64,000 bases of DNA from Calliopsis andreniformis (Eukaryota; Arthropoda; Insecta; Hymenoptera; Andrenidae). A program made the position numbers and the translations under genes. Every line of letters begins with the position of its first letter. Within the stretch, counting starts at the first letter, position 1. The DNA is taken from NCBI RefSeq assembly GCF_051401765.1, contig NW_027480544.1, positions 744,001 through 808,000 of the forward strand, read 5' to 3'. This document shows positions 1 to 13,074 of the stretch, one piece after another. Under the pieces are notes generated by a model that did not search any database, was not told the origin of the DNA, and saw nothing but the letters and a program-made list of their open reading frames with translations.

Positions 1-2384
1 GTAGAGGATGAGGGCTGAGGGTTGCGGATTGAGGTTTGAGTATTGAATACTGAGAATTCAGGATATTCTATTGAGTATTGATAATTGAGGATTGATGGTT
101 GAGTATTGAGGGTTGAGGATTGAGGATTGAGGATTGAGTATTGAAGATTGAGGATTGATGATTGAGGATTGAGGATTGAGGACTGAGGACTGAGGATTGA
201 GTGTTGAAGATTGAGGATTGATGATTGAGGATTGAGGATTGAGGATTGAGGGTTGAGGATTGAGGACGAGGACTGACGGTTGGGGATTGAGGTTTGAGTA
301 TTGAGGATTGAGGATTGAGGACTGAGGATTGGGGATTGAGGACTGAGGATTGGGGATTGAGGACTGAGGATTGAGGATTGATTATTGAGCTTTGGGGATT
401 GAAGATTGTGGACTGGGTATAGAGGATTGAATATTGAGGATTAAGGATAGAGTATTGGGGATTGAGTATCTAGGATACGAGATTGATAATTGAGGATTGA
501 AGATTGAGGATTGAGGTTTGAGGATTGAGAATTGAGAATTGAGGATGAGGACTGAGGGTTGAGGATGGAGGTTTGAGGAATGAGGATTGAGGAATGAGGA
601 TTGAGGATTGAAGATTGAAGATTGAAGATTGAGTATTGAGGATTGAAGGTTGAGGATTGAGGATTGAGTATTGATGATGGAGAATGAGGGCTGAGGGTTG
701 AGGATTGGGGTTTGAGTACTGAATCCTGAGAATTCAGGATATTCTATTGAGTATTGAGAATTGAGGACTGACGGTTGATGATTGAGGTTTGAGTATTGAG
801 GATTGAGGATTGAGGACTGAGGATTGGGGATTGAGGACTGAGGATTGACGATTGATTATTGAGCTTTGGGGATTGAAGATTGTGGACTGGGGATAGAGGA
901 TTGAATATTGAAGATTGAGGATTGAGTATTGAAAACTGAGAATTCAGGATATTCTATTGAGTATTGAGTATTGAGTATTGAGGGTTGAGGATTGAGGATT
1001 GAGTATTGAAGGTTGAGTATTGATGATTGAGGACTGACGATTGAGGATTGAGGATTGAGGATTGAGTTTTGAAGATTGAGGATTGATGATTGAGGATTGA
1101 GGATTGAGGATTGAGGATTGGGGATTGAGGATTGAAGATTGAGGATTGAGGATTGAGGATTAGGTGTTGAGGGTTGAGTGACGAGAATTGACGTTTGTGG
1201 ATGGAGAATTGAAGATTGAAGATTGAGGATTGAGTATTGAAAACTGAGAATTCAGGATATTCTATTGAGAATTGAGAATTGAGGAATGATGATTGAGGAT
1301 TGAGGATTGAGGTTTGAGGATTGAGGACGAGGACTGACGGTTGAGGATTGAGGTTTGAGTATTGAGGATTGAGGATTGAGGACTGAGGATTGGGGATTGA
1401 GGACTCAGGGTTGAGGATTGATTATTGAGCTTTGGGTATTGAAGATTGTGGACTGGGGATAGAGGATTGAATATTGAGGATTAAGGACAGAGTATTGGGG
1501 ATTGAGGATCTAGGAGACGAGATTGATTATTGCGGATTGAAGATTGAGGATTGAGGATTGAGGATTGAGAATTGAGAGTTGAGGATGAGGACTGAGGGTT
1601 GAGGATGGAGGTTTGAGGAATGCGGATTGAGGATTGAGGATTGTGGATTGAGTGTTGGAGATTGAGGATTGATGATTGAGGATTGAGGATTGAGGATCGA
1701 GGATTGAGGATTGAGGATTGAAGATTGACGATTGAGTATTGAAGATTGAGGATTGATGACTGAGGATTGAGGATTTAGGATTGAGGATTGAGGTTGGAGG
1801 ATGACGGCTGAGGGTTGAGGATTGAGGTTTGAGTATTGAATCCTGAGTATTCAGGATATTCTGTTGAGTATTGAGATTTGGGTATTGATGGTTGGGTATT
1901 GAGGATTGAGGATTGAGGACTGAGTATTGAAGATTGAGGATTGATGATTGAGGATTGAGGATTGAGGATTGAGGCTTGAGTATTGAGCACTGAGGCCTGA
2001 GGATTGAGGATTGAGGATTGAAGATTGAGGTATGGGGATTGAGCATTGACGATTAAGGATTAAGGATTGAGGATTGGGGATTGAGGATCTAGGATTGAGG
2101 ATTGAGGACTGCGGATTGACGATTGAGTATTGAAGATAGAGTATTGATGACTGAGGATTGAGGATTGAGGATTGAGGTTTGAGGATTGAGGATTGAAGAT
2201 TGAAGACTGAGTATTGAGGATTGAAGGTTGAGGATTGAGGATTGAGTTTTGAAGATTGAGGATTGATGATTGAGGATTGAGTATTGAGGATGGAGGATCG
2301 AGCGTTGACGTTTGAGGATTGAGTATTGAAGATAGACGATTGATCATTGAGGATTGAGGATTGAGGATTGAGTATTGAGGATTG
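1..2384 (+). repeat. Scrambled HOR fragments at the left edge
   Basis: This stretch holds boxes t4 (54), t6 (730), t7 (940), t7 (1248) and t5 (1847), with marker segments at 387, 861 and 1427. The order is not that of an intact HOR. Bases 1 to about 1000 resemble 3024 to about 4130 (t4 and t6 boxes at 3077 and 3864), with about 110 bp net difference. It also holds a - strand open frame of 178 codons (1510-2046) that ends exactly on the CTA of a TCTAGGA word, as expected of a repeat by-product. Confidence 0.8.
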
Positions 2385-5300
2385 AGTATTGAAGATTGTG
2401 GATTGATGATTGACGATTGAGGACTGAGGATTGAGGATTGATTATTGAGCTTTGCGGATTGAAGAATGTGGCCTGGGGATAGAATATTGAATATTGAGGA
2501 TTAAGGATAGAGTATTGAGGATTGAGGATCTAGGACAAGCGAGTGATTATTGAGGATTGAAGAGTGAGGATTGAGGATTGAGGATTGATGATTGAGGATT
2601 GAGGATTGAAGATTGAGTATGGAGGATTGAAGATTGAGGATTGAGTATTACGAATTGAGGATTGAAGATTGAGGACTGAGTGTTGAGGGTTGAGTGATGA
2701 GAATTGATGTTTGTGGATTGAGATTTGAAGATTGAAGATTGGGGATTTAGCATTGAACCATGAGAATTCAGGATATTCTATTGAGTATTGAGAATTGAGG
2801 ATTGATGGTTGAATATTGGTGATTGATGGTTGAGGGTTGTGTGTTGAATCTTGAGGATTGAGGATTGAGGATTGAGGATTGAGGATTGAGGACTGAGGTT
2901 TGAGTATTGAAGATTGAGTATTCATGACTGAGGATTGAGGATTGAGGATTGAGGGTTGAGGATTGAGGATCGAAGATTGAGTATTAAGGATTGAAGGTTG
3001 AGGTTTGAGGATTGAGGATTGACGGTAGAGGATGAGGGCTGAGGGTTGAGGATTGAGGTTGAGTATTGAATACTGAGAATTCAGGATATTCTATTGAGTA
3101 TTGATAATTGAGGATTGATGGTTGAGTATTGAGGGTTGAGGATTGAGGATTGAGGATTGAGTATTGAAGATTGAGGATTGATGATTGAGGATTGAGGATT
3201 GAGGACTGAGGACTGAGGATTGAGTGTTGAAGATTGAGGATTGATGATTGAGGATTGAGGATTGAGGATTGAGGATTGAGGATTGAGGATTGAAGACTGA
3301 GTATTGATGATTGAGAATTGAGAATTGAGGATGAGGACTGTGGGTTGAGGAATGAGGTTTGAGGCTTGAGGTTTGAGGATTGAGGATTGAGGGTTGAGGA
3401 TTGAGGACGAGGACTGACGGTTGGGGATTGAGGTTTGAGTATTGAGGATTGAGGATTGAGGACTGAGGATTGGGGATTGAGGACTGAGGATTGGGGATTG
3501 AGGACTGAGGATTGAGGATTGGTTATTGAGCTTTGGGGATTGAAGATTGTGGACTGGGGATAGAGGATTGAATATTGAGGATTAAGGATAGAGTATTGGG
3601 GATTGAGTATCTAGGATACGAGATTGATAATTGAGGATTGAAGATTGAGGATTGAGGTTTGAGGATTGAGAATTGAGAATTGAGGATGAGGACTGAGGGT
3701 TGAGGATGGAGGTTTGAGGAATGAGGATTGAGGAATGAGGATTGAGGATTGAAGATTGAAGATTGAGTATTGAGGATTGAAGGTTGAGGATTGAGGATTG
3801 AGTATTGATGATGGAGAATGAGGGCTGAGGGTTGAGGATTGGGGTTTGAGTATTGAATCCTGAGAATTCAGGATATTCTATTGAGTATTGAGAATTGAGG
3901 ACTGACGGTTGAGGATTGAGGTTTGAGTATTGAGGATTGAGGATTGAGGACTGAGGATTGGGGATTGAGGACTGAGGATTGACGATTGATTATTGAGCTT
4001 TGGGGATTGAAGATTGTGGACTGGGGATAGAGGATTGAATATTGAGGATTAAGGATAGAGTATCGGAGATTGAGGATCTAGGACAGGAGATTGATTATTG
4101 AGGATTGAAGAGTGAGGATTGAGGATTGAGGATTGATGATTGAGGATTGAGTATTGAAGATTGAGTATGGAGGATTGAAGATTGAGGATTGAAGATTAAG
4201 GATTGAGGATTGAAGATTGAGGACTGAGTGTTGTGCGTTGAGTGATGAGAATTGATGTTTGTGGATTGAGATTTGAAGATTGAGATTGGGGATTTAGCAT
4301 TGAACCATGAGAATTTAGGATATTCTATTGAGTATCGAGAATTGAGGGTTGATGTTTGAATATTGGTGATTGATGGTTGAGGGTTGAGTGTTGAATATTG
4401 AGGATTGAGGATTGCGGATTGTGGATTGAAGATTGAGTATTGATGATTGAGGATTGAGGGTTGAGGGTTGAGGATTCAGGACGAGGGCTGACGGTTGAGG
4501 ATTGAGGTTTGAGATTGAGGATTGAGGGCTGAGGATTGAGGACGAGGACAGACGGTTGAGGATTGAGGATTGATGATTGAGGATTGAGGATTGCGGACTG
4601 AGGATTGAGGAATGAAGATTGAGCATTGAGGATTGAAGATTGAGGACTGGTTATTGAGGATTGAAGATTGAGGATTAAGGATTGAGGATTGGGGATTGAG
4701 GATCTAGGATTGAGGATTGAGGACTGTGGAATGAAGATTGAGGACTGAGTGTTGAGGGTTGAGTGATGAGAATTGATGTCTGTGGATTGAGATTTGAAGT
4801 TTGAAGATTGAGGATTGAGTATTGAAAACTGTGAATTGAGGATATTCTATTGAGGATTGAGGATTGGCAATTGATTGTTGCGGACTGAGGGATGAAGATT
4901 GAGCATTCAGGACTGAGGATTCGGAATTGAGGTTTGAGGACTGAGGATTGAGGGTTCAGGATTGAGGATTGAGGATTGACGCTTGAGGATAGAGAATTGA
5001 GGATGGAGGATTGAAGAGAGAGGACCGAGTGTTGAGGATTGAGTGTTGAGAATTGATGTTTGCGGGTTGAGATTTGATTATTGAATATTGTGGATTGAGT
5101 ATTGAATCATGAGAATTCGGGTTATTCTATTGAGTATTGAGAATTGAGGATTGATGGTTGAGTATTGAGAATTGATGGTTGATGGTTGTGTGTTGAATAT
5201 TGAGGATTGAGGGTTGAGGATTTAGGATTGAGAATTGAGGATTGAAGATTGAGGATTGGGGATTGAGGATTGAGGATTGAGGATTGAGAATCGAAGATTG

Positions 5301-6512
5301 AGTATCGAGGATTGAAGATTGAGGTTTGAGGATTGAGTATTGAGGATTGAGGTTGGAGGATGAGGGCTGAGGGTTGAGGATTTAGGTTTGAGTATTGAAT
5401 ACTGAGAATTCAGGATATTCTATTGAGTATTGAGAATCGAGGATTGATGGTTGAGTATTGAGGATTGAGGATTGAGTATTGAGGATTGAAGATTGAGGTT
5501 TGAGGATTGAGAATTGAGAATTGAGTATGATTACTGAGGGTTGAGGATTGAGGTTTGAGGAACGAGGATTGAGGATTGAGAATTGAGGACTGAGGATTCA
5601 CGATTGAGTATTGAAGATTGAGGATTGATGACTGAGGATTGAGTATTGAGGATTGACGATTGAGGATTGAGGATTGAAGATTGAGTATTGAGGATTGAGG
5701 ATGAGGGCTGAGGGCTGAGGTTTGAGGTTTGAGGACTGAGGACAGAGGATTGAGGATTGAGAATTGAGGATGGAGGATAGAGGATTGAGGATTGAGGATT
5801 GGGTATTGAGGATTGAAGAATGAGAATTGACGATTGTGGATTGAGTATTGAGGTTTGAAGATTGAGTATTGAGGATTGAAGGTTGATGATTCAGGATTGA
5901 GGATGGATGATTGAGGATTGAGGATTGAGGATTGAGGATTGAGGGTTGAAGATTGAGTATTGAGGATTGAAGATTGAGTATTGATGATTGAATATTGAGG
6001 ATTGAGGATTCATAGTTGAGGATTGAGGACGAGGACTGACGGTTGAGGATTGAGGTATGAGGATTGAGGATTGAGGACTGAGGACTGAGGACTCAGGTTT
6101 CAGGATTGAGGACTGAGGATTGAGGATCGAATGTTGAGTATTGAGGATTGAAGGTTGAGGATTGATGATTGAGGATTGAGGATGGAGCATGAGGACTGAG
6201 GATTGAGGATTTTGGATTGAGGATTGAGGATGGAGGATGAGGGCTGAGGGTTGAGGATTGAGGTTTGAGTATTGAATCCTGAGTATTCAGGATATTCTAT
6301 TGAGTATTGGGATTTGAGGATTGATGGTTGAGTATTGAGGATTGAGGATTGATGATTGAGAATTGTGGATTGAGGATTGAGGATTGAGTATTGAGGATTG
6401 AGGATTGAGGATTGAGGGTTGTGGACTGAGGACGAGGACTGACGGTTGAGGATTGAGGATTGATGTTTGAGGATTGAGGATTGAGGACTGAGGATTGAGG
6501 ATTGAGGATTGA
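2385..6512 (+). repeat. HOR block, source or sister of 19788-23434
   Basis: Box order is t1 2764, t4 3077, t6 3864, t1 4311, t2 4833, t3 5113, t4 5406, t5 6283. From 2764 to 5113 every box recurs exactly 17,403 bp downstream. After a 481-bp deletion in the other copy, t5 recurs 16,922 bp downstream. The part from about 4560 to 6512 also recurs at 34588-36540 at a constant offset of 30,028 bp. By eye the copies differ by scattered single bases, e.g. TTACGAA near 2650 against TTAAGAA in the later copy. Confidence 0.85.
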
Positions 6513-6921
6513 GGATTGAAGATTGAGTATTGAAGATTGAAGATTGAGGGTTGAAGATTGAGTATTGATGATTGAATATTGAGGATTGAGGATTGAGAAT
6601 TGAGGACGAGGACTGAGGGTTGAGTATTGATGTGTGAGGTCTGAGGATTGAGGTTTGAGGATTGAGAGTTGAGGATTGAGGATTGAAGATTGAGGATTAG
6701 GTATTGAGGATTGAAGAATGAGGATTGAGGATTGAGGATTGAGGATTGAGGATTGAGGATTGAGGATTGAAGATTGAGTATTGAGGATTGAACATTGAGG
6801 CTTGAGGATTGAGAATTGGGAATTGAAGATTGGGGATTGAAGATTGAGTATTGAGGATTGAAGATTGAGGATTGAGGATTGAGGATTGAGGATTGAGAAT
6901 CGAGGATTGAGGATTGAGGAT

Positions 6922-8457
6922 TCAAGATTGAGGATTGGGTATTGGGGATTGAAGAATGAGCATTGAGGATTGAGGATTGAGGATTGAGGATTGCAGATTG
7001 TGTATTGAGGATTGAGGATTGAGGATTGAGGATTGAGGATTGTGGATTAAGGATTGAGGATTGAGGATTGAGGATTGAAGATTGAGTATTGAGGATTGAA
7101 GATTGAGGATTGAGGATTGAGGATTGATAATTGAGGATTGAGGATTGAAGATTGAGGATTGAGGATTGAAATTGAGTATTGAGGAATGAAGATTGAGGAT
7201 TGAGATTTGATTATTGAATATTGTGGTTTGAGTATCGAACCATGCGGATTCAGGATATTCTATTGTGTATTGAGAATTGAGGACTGATGGTTGAGTATTG
7301 AGGATTGTTGGCTGAGGGTTGTGTGTTGAATATTGAGGATTGGGGATTGAGGATTGAGGATTGAGGATTGAGGACTCAGGATTGAAGATTGAGTATTGAG
7401 GATTGAAAATTGAGGCTTGAGGATTGAGAATTGAGGATTGGGAATTGAAGATTGAGTATTGAGGATTGAAGATTGAGGATTGAGGATTGAGAATTGAGGA
7501 TTGGGGATTGAAGATTGAGTATTGAGGATTGAAGATTGAGGATTGAGGATTGAGGATTGAGGATTGAGGATTGAAGATTGAGGATTGTGGATTGAGGATT
7601 GAGGATTGAGGATTGAGGATTGAAGATTGAATATTGATGATTGAAGGTTGAGGATTGAGGATTGATGGTTGTGGATAGAGGGCGAGGACTGAGGGTTGAA
7701 TATTGATGTTTGAGGTCTGAGGATTGAGGATTGAGGATTGAGAATTGAGGATTGAGGATTGAGGATTGAAGATTGAAGATTGGGTATTGAGGATTGAAGA
7801 ATGAGGATTGAGGATTGAGGATTGAGGATTGACGATTGCAGATTGAGTATTGAGGATTGAGGATTGAGGATTGAGGATTGAGGATTGAGGATTGAGGATT
7901 GAGGACTGAGGATTGCGGATTGAGGATTGAAGATTGAGTATTGAGGATTGATTATTGAGGATTGAGGATTGAGTATTGAGGATTGAGGTTGAGGACTGAA
8001 GATTGAGGATTGGGGATTGAGGATTGACGATTGAGGACTGAGTATTGGGGATTGAGGATTGAGGATTGAGGATTGAGGATTGAGGATTGAGGATTGACGA
8101 TTGCAGATTGAGTATTGAGGATTGAGGATTGAGGATTGAGGATTGAGGATTGAGGATTGAGGATTGAGGATTGAGGATTGAGGTTTGAGGATTGAAGAAT
8201 GAGGATTGATGATTGAGGATTGAGGATTGAGGTTGAGGATTGAAGATTGAGGATTGGGGATTGAGGACTGATGATTGAGGATTGAGGATTGACGATTGCA
8301 GATTGAGTATTGAGGATTGAGGATTGAGGATTGAGGATTGAGGATTGAGGATTGAGGATTGAGGACTGAGTATTGGGGATTGAGAATTGAGGACTGATGA
8401 TTGAGGATTGAGAATTGAGGCCTGATGATTGAGGATTGAAGATTGAGGATTGGGCAT
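6922..8457 (-). other. Longest repeat-encoded open frame (511 codons), probably not a gene
   Basis: This is an uninterrupted ATG-initiated frame on the - strand whose product is almost entirely degenerate SILNPQS heptapeptides. Each peptide repeat corresponds to three DNA heptamers (21 nt). The other two - strand frames encode the same peptide in other phases, so the frame carries no sign of selection for one reading. It has no signal peptide, membrane segment, non-repeat domain, or visible promoter or splice context. It is longest here because this domain is rich in consensus units and poor in words that create stops (TCTAGGA, TTAAGGA, TTCAGGA). A real low-complexity Ser/Asn/Gln/Pro-rich protein cannot be excluded without transcript data, but I think it unlikely. 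Confidence 0.15.
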
Positions 8458-10174
8458 TGAGGATTGAAGAATGAGAATTGAGGATTGAGGATTGAGGATT
8501 GAGGATTACAGATTGAGTATTGAGGATTGAGGATTGAGGATTGAGGATTGAGGATTGAGGATTGAGGATTGAGGTTTGAGGATTGAAGAATGAGGATTGA
8601 TGATTGAGGATTGAGGATTGAGGTTGAGGATTGAAGATTGAGGATTGGGGATTGAGGACTGATGATTGAGGATTGAAGATTGAGGATTGAGTATTGATGA
8701 TTGAATATTGAGGATTGAGTATTGAGGTTTGAGGATTGAGGACGAGGACTGACGGTAGAGGATTGAGGTTTGAGGATTGAGCATTGAGGACAGAGGATTG
8801 AGGATGAGGGCTGAGGGTCGGGGACTGAGGTTTGACGACTGAGGACTGAGGATTGAGGATTGAGAATTGAGGACTGATGATTGAGGATTGAAGATTGAGG
8901 ATTGGGTATTGAGGATTGAAGAATGAGGATTGAGGATTGAGGATTGAGGGTTGCGGATTGAGGAACTAGGATTGGAGATAGATTATTGACGATCGAGGAT
9001 TGAAGATTGAGAATTGAGGATTGAAGATTGAGGATTGAGGATTGAGGATTGAGGATGGAGGATGAGGGCTGAGGGTTGACGATTGAGGATTGAGAATTGA
9101 GGATTGAGGATTGAGGATTGAGGATTGAGGATTGAGGACTGATGATTGAGGATTGAAGATTGAGGATTGGGTATTGAGGATTGAAGGATGAGGATTGAGG
9201 ATTGAGGATTGAGGGTTGCGGATTGAGGACCTAGGATTGGAGATTGATTATTGACGATTGATGATTGGGGATTGAGGATTGAGGATTGAGGATCTAGGTT
9301 TGGTAATCGATTATTGAGGATTGAGGTTTGAGGTATGAGGGCTGAGGATTGAGTATTGAGAATTGAGGATTGAGGATTGAGGATTGAAGATTGAGGATGG
9401 GGGACTGAGTGTTGAGGGTTGAGTGATGAGAATTGAAGTTTGTGGATAGAGATTTTAAGATTGCAGACTGAGTATTGAGTATTGAAAAGTGTGAATTGAC
9501 GATATTGTATTGAGGATTGAGAACTGACGAATGATTGTTGAGGACTGCGGACTGAAGGTTGAGGATTCAGGATTGTGGATTCAGGATTGAGGTTTGAGGA
9601 CTGAGAATTGAGGATTGAGTATTGAGGATTGAGGATTGAGGATTGAGGATTGAGGATTGAAGATTGAGGATTGGGTATTGTGGATTGAACATTGAGGATT
9701 GAGGATTGAGTATTGAGGATTGAGGATTGAGGACTGAAGTTTGAATATTGATGATTGATGATTGAGTATTGAGGATTGAGGGTTGTGAATTGAGGACGAG
9801 GACTGAGGGTTGAGTATTGATGTGTGAGGTCTGAGGGTTGAGGATTGAGGATTGAGAGTTGAGGATTGAGGATTGAAGATTGAGGATTGGGTGTTGAGGA
9901 TTGCAGAATGAGGATTGAGGATTGAGGATTGAGGATTGAGGATTGAAGATTGAGTATTGAGGATTGAACATTGAGGATTGAGGATTGAGAATTGAGGATT
10001 GGGGATTGAAGATTCAGTATTGAGGATTGAAGATTGAGGATTGAGGATTGAGGATTGAGGATTGATGATTGATGATTGAGGATTGGGTATTGAGGATTGA
10101 AGAATGAGGATTCAGGATTGAGGATTGAGGATTGAGAATTGAATATTGAGTGTTGAGGATTGAAGGTTGAGGAT

Positions 10175-12523
10175 TGAGGATTGAGGATTGAGGATTGAGG
10201 ATTGAAGATTGAGTATTGAGGATTGAAGATTGAGGATTGAGTATTGAGGATTGGGATTCAGGGTTGAAGATTGAAGATTGAGGATTGAGGATTGAGGATT
10301 GAGGATTGAGGATTGAAGATTGAATATTGATGATTGAATATTGAGGACTGAGGATTGAGGGTTGTGGATTGAGGAAGAGGACTGAGGGTTGAATATCGAT
10401 GTTTGAGGTCTGAGGATTAAGGATTGAGGATTGAGAATTGAGGATTGAGGATTGGGGATTGAAGATTGAGGATTGGGTATTTCGGATTGAACATTGAGGA
10501 TTGAGGATTGAGGATTGAGGATTGAGAATTGAGGACTGATGATTGAGGATTGAAGATTGAGGATTGTGGATTCAGGATTGAGGTTTGAGGACTGAGGATA
10601 GAGGATTGAGTATTGAGGGATGAGGATTGAGGATTGAGGATTGGGGATTGAAGATTGAGGACTGGGTATTTCGGATTGAACATTGAGGATTGAGGATTGA
10701 GGATTGAGGATTAAGGATTGGGGACTGAAGATTGAATATTGATGATTGATGATTGAGGATTGGGTATTGAGGATTGAAGAATGAGGATTGAGGATTGAGG
10801 ATTGAGGATTGAGGATTGAAGAATGAGGATTGAGGATTGAGGTTTGAGGATTGAGGATTGAAGATTGAGTATTGATGATTGAATATTGAGGATTGAGGAT
10901 TGAGGTTTGAGGATTGAGGATGAAGACTGAGGGTTGAGGATTGAGGTTTGAGGAACGAGGATTGAGGTTGAGGATTGAGGACTAAGGATTGACGATTGAG
11001 TATTGAAGATTGAGGATTGATGACTGAGGATTGGCGACAGAGAATTGAGGATTGAGTATTGCTGATTGAAGATTGAGTATTGAGGATTGAATATTGCGGA
11101 TTGAGGATTGAGGATTGAGGATTGAGGATTGAGGATTGAGGATTGAGGATTGAAGATTGAGTATTGAGGGTTGAAGATTGAGTATTGATGATTGAATATT
11201 GAGGATTGAGGATTGAGGATTGAGGACGAGGACTGAGGGTTGAGTATTGATGTGTGAGGTCTGAGGATTGAGGATTGAGGATTGAGAGTTGAGGATTGAG
11301 GATTGAAGATTGAGGATTGGGTATTGAGGATTGAAGAATGAGGATTGAGGATTGAGGATTGAGGATTGAGGATTGAGGATTGAGGATTGAAGATTGAGTA
11401 TTGAGGATTGAAGATTGAGGATTGAGTATTGAGGATTGGGATTCAGGGTTGAAGGTTGAAGATTGAGGATTGAGGATTGAGGATTGAGGATTGAGGATTG
11501 AAGATTGAATATTGATGATTGAATATTGAGGACTGAGGATTGAGGGTTGTGGATTGAGGAAGAGGACTGAGGGTTGAATATCGATGTTTGAGGTCTGAGG
11601 ATTAAGGATTGAGGATTGAGAATTGAGGATTGAGGATTGGGGATTGAAGATTGAGGATTGGGTATTTCGGATTGAACATTGAGGATTGAGGATTGAGGAT
11701 TGAGGATTGAGAATTGAAGACTGATGATTGAGGATTGAAGATTGAGGATTGTGGATTCAGGATTGAGGTTTGAGGACTGAGGATAGAGGATTGAGTATTG
11801 AGGGATGAGGATTGAGGATTGAGGATTGGGGATTGAAGATTGAGGTCTGGGTATTTCGGATTGAACATTGAGGATTGAGGATTGAGGATTGAGGATTAAG
11901 GATTGGGGACTGAAGATTGAATATTGATGATTGATGATTGAGGATTGGGTATTGAGGATTGAAGAATGAGGATTGAGGATTGAGGATTGAGGATTGAGGA
12001 TTGAAGAATGAGGATTGAGGATTGAGGTTTGAGGATTGAGGATTGAAGATTGAGTATTGATGATTGAATATTGAGGATTGAGGATTGAGGTTTGAGGATT
12101 GAGGATGAAGACTGAGGGTTGAGGATTGAGGTTTGAGGAACGAGGATTGAGGTTGAGGATTGAGGACTAAGGATTGACGATTGAGTATTGAAGATTGAGG
12201 ATTGATGACTGAGGATTGGCGACAGAGAATTGAGGATTGAGTATTGCTGATTGAAGATTGAGTATTGAGGATTGAATATTGCGGATTGAGGATTGAGGAT
12301 TGAGGATTGAGGATTGAGGATTGAGGATTGAGGATTGAAGATTGAGTATTGAGTGTTGAAGGTTGAGGATTGTGGATTGTGGATTAAGGATTGAGGATTG
12401 AATATTGTAGATTGAGTATTGATGCCTGAGGATTGAGGATTGAGGATTGAGGATTGAGGATTGAGGATTGAAGATTGAGTATTGAAGATTGAAGATTGAG
12501 GGTTGAAGATTGAGTATTGATGA
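10175..12523 (+). repeat. Direct tandem duplication with 1,185-bp offset
   Basis: The segment starting near 10175-10190 is repeated from about 11360 at a constant offset of 1,185 bp. Matched landmarks are GGGATTCAGGG (10253 and 11438), the word pair around TATTTCGGATTG (10488 and 11673), and GTATTGCTGATTG (11057 and 12242). The two copies differ at a few single bases, and the match breaks down shortly after 12340. The repeated piece is about 1.16 kb, so the copies are essentially head to tail. Confidence 0.85.
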
Positions 12524-13074
12524 TTGAATATTGAGGGTTGAGGATTGACGATTGAGGACGAGGACTGAGGGTTGAGTATTGATGTGTGAGGTCTGAGGAT
12601 TGAGGATTGAGGATTGAGAGTTGAGGATTGAGGATTGAAGATTGAGGATTGGGTATTGAGGATTGAAGAATGAGGATTGAGGATTGAGGATTGAGGATTG
12701 AGGATTGAGGATTGAAGATTGAGTATTGAGGATTGAACATTGAGGCTTGAGGATTGAGAATTGAGAATTGAGGATTGGGGATTGAAGATTGAGTATTGAG
12801 GATTGAAGATTGAGGATTGAGGATTGAGGATTGAGGATTGAGAATTGAGGATTGAGGATTGAGGATTCAAGATTGAGGATTGGGTATTGGGGATTGAAGA
12901 ATGAGCATTGAGGATTGAGGATTGAGGATTGAGGATTGCAGATTGAGTATTGAGGATTGAGGATTGAGGATTGAGGATTGAGGATTGTGGATTGAGGATT
13001 GAGGATTGAGGATTGGGGATTGAAGATTGAGTATTGAGGATTGAAGATTGAGGATTGATGATTGAGGATTGAGG

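Larger units (their letters stand above)
6513..13074 (+). repeat. Box-poor, relatively homogeneous satellite domain
   Basis: Across 6.5 kb only two degenerate boxes are visible (7247 and 9493). No GAGCTTTGGGG marker is present. Consensus heptamers are more frequent than elsewhere, for example nine consecutive TTGAGGA units at 8115-8177. This homogeneity explains why the longest - strand open frame of the window (6922-8457) lies here. About 6530-7100 resembles about 12470-13000, so the domain is itself internally duplicated. I see no gene or unique sequence in it. Confidence 0.8.
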
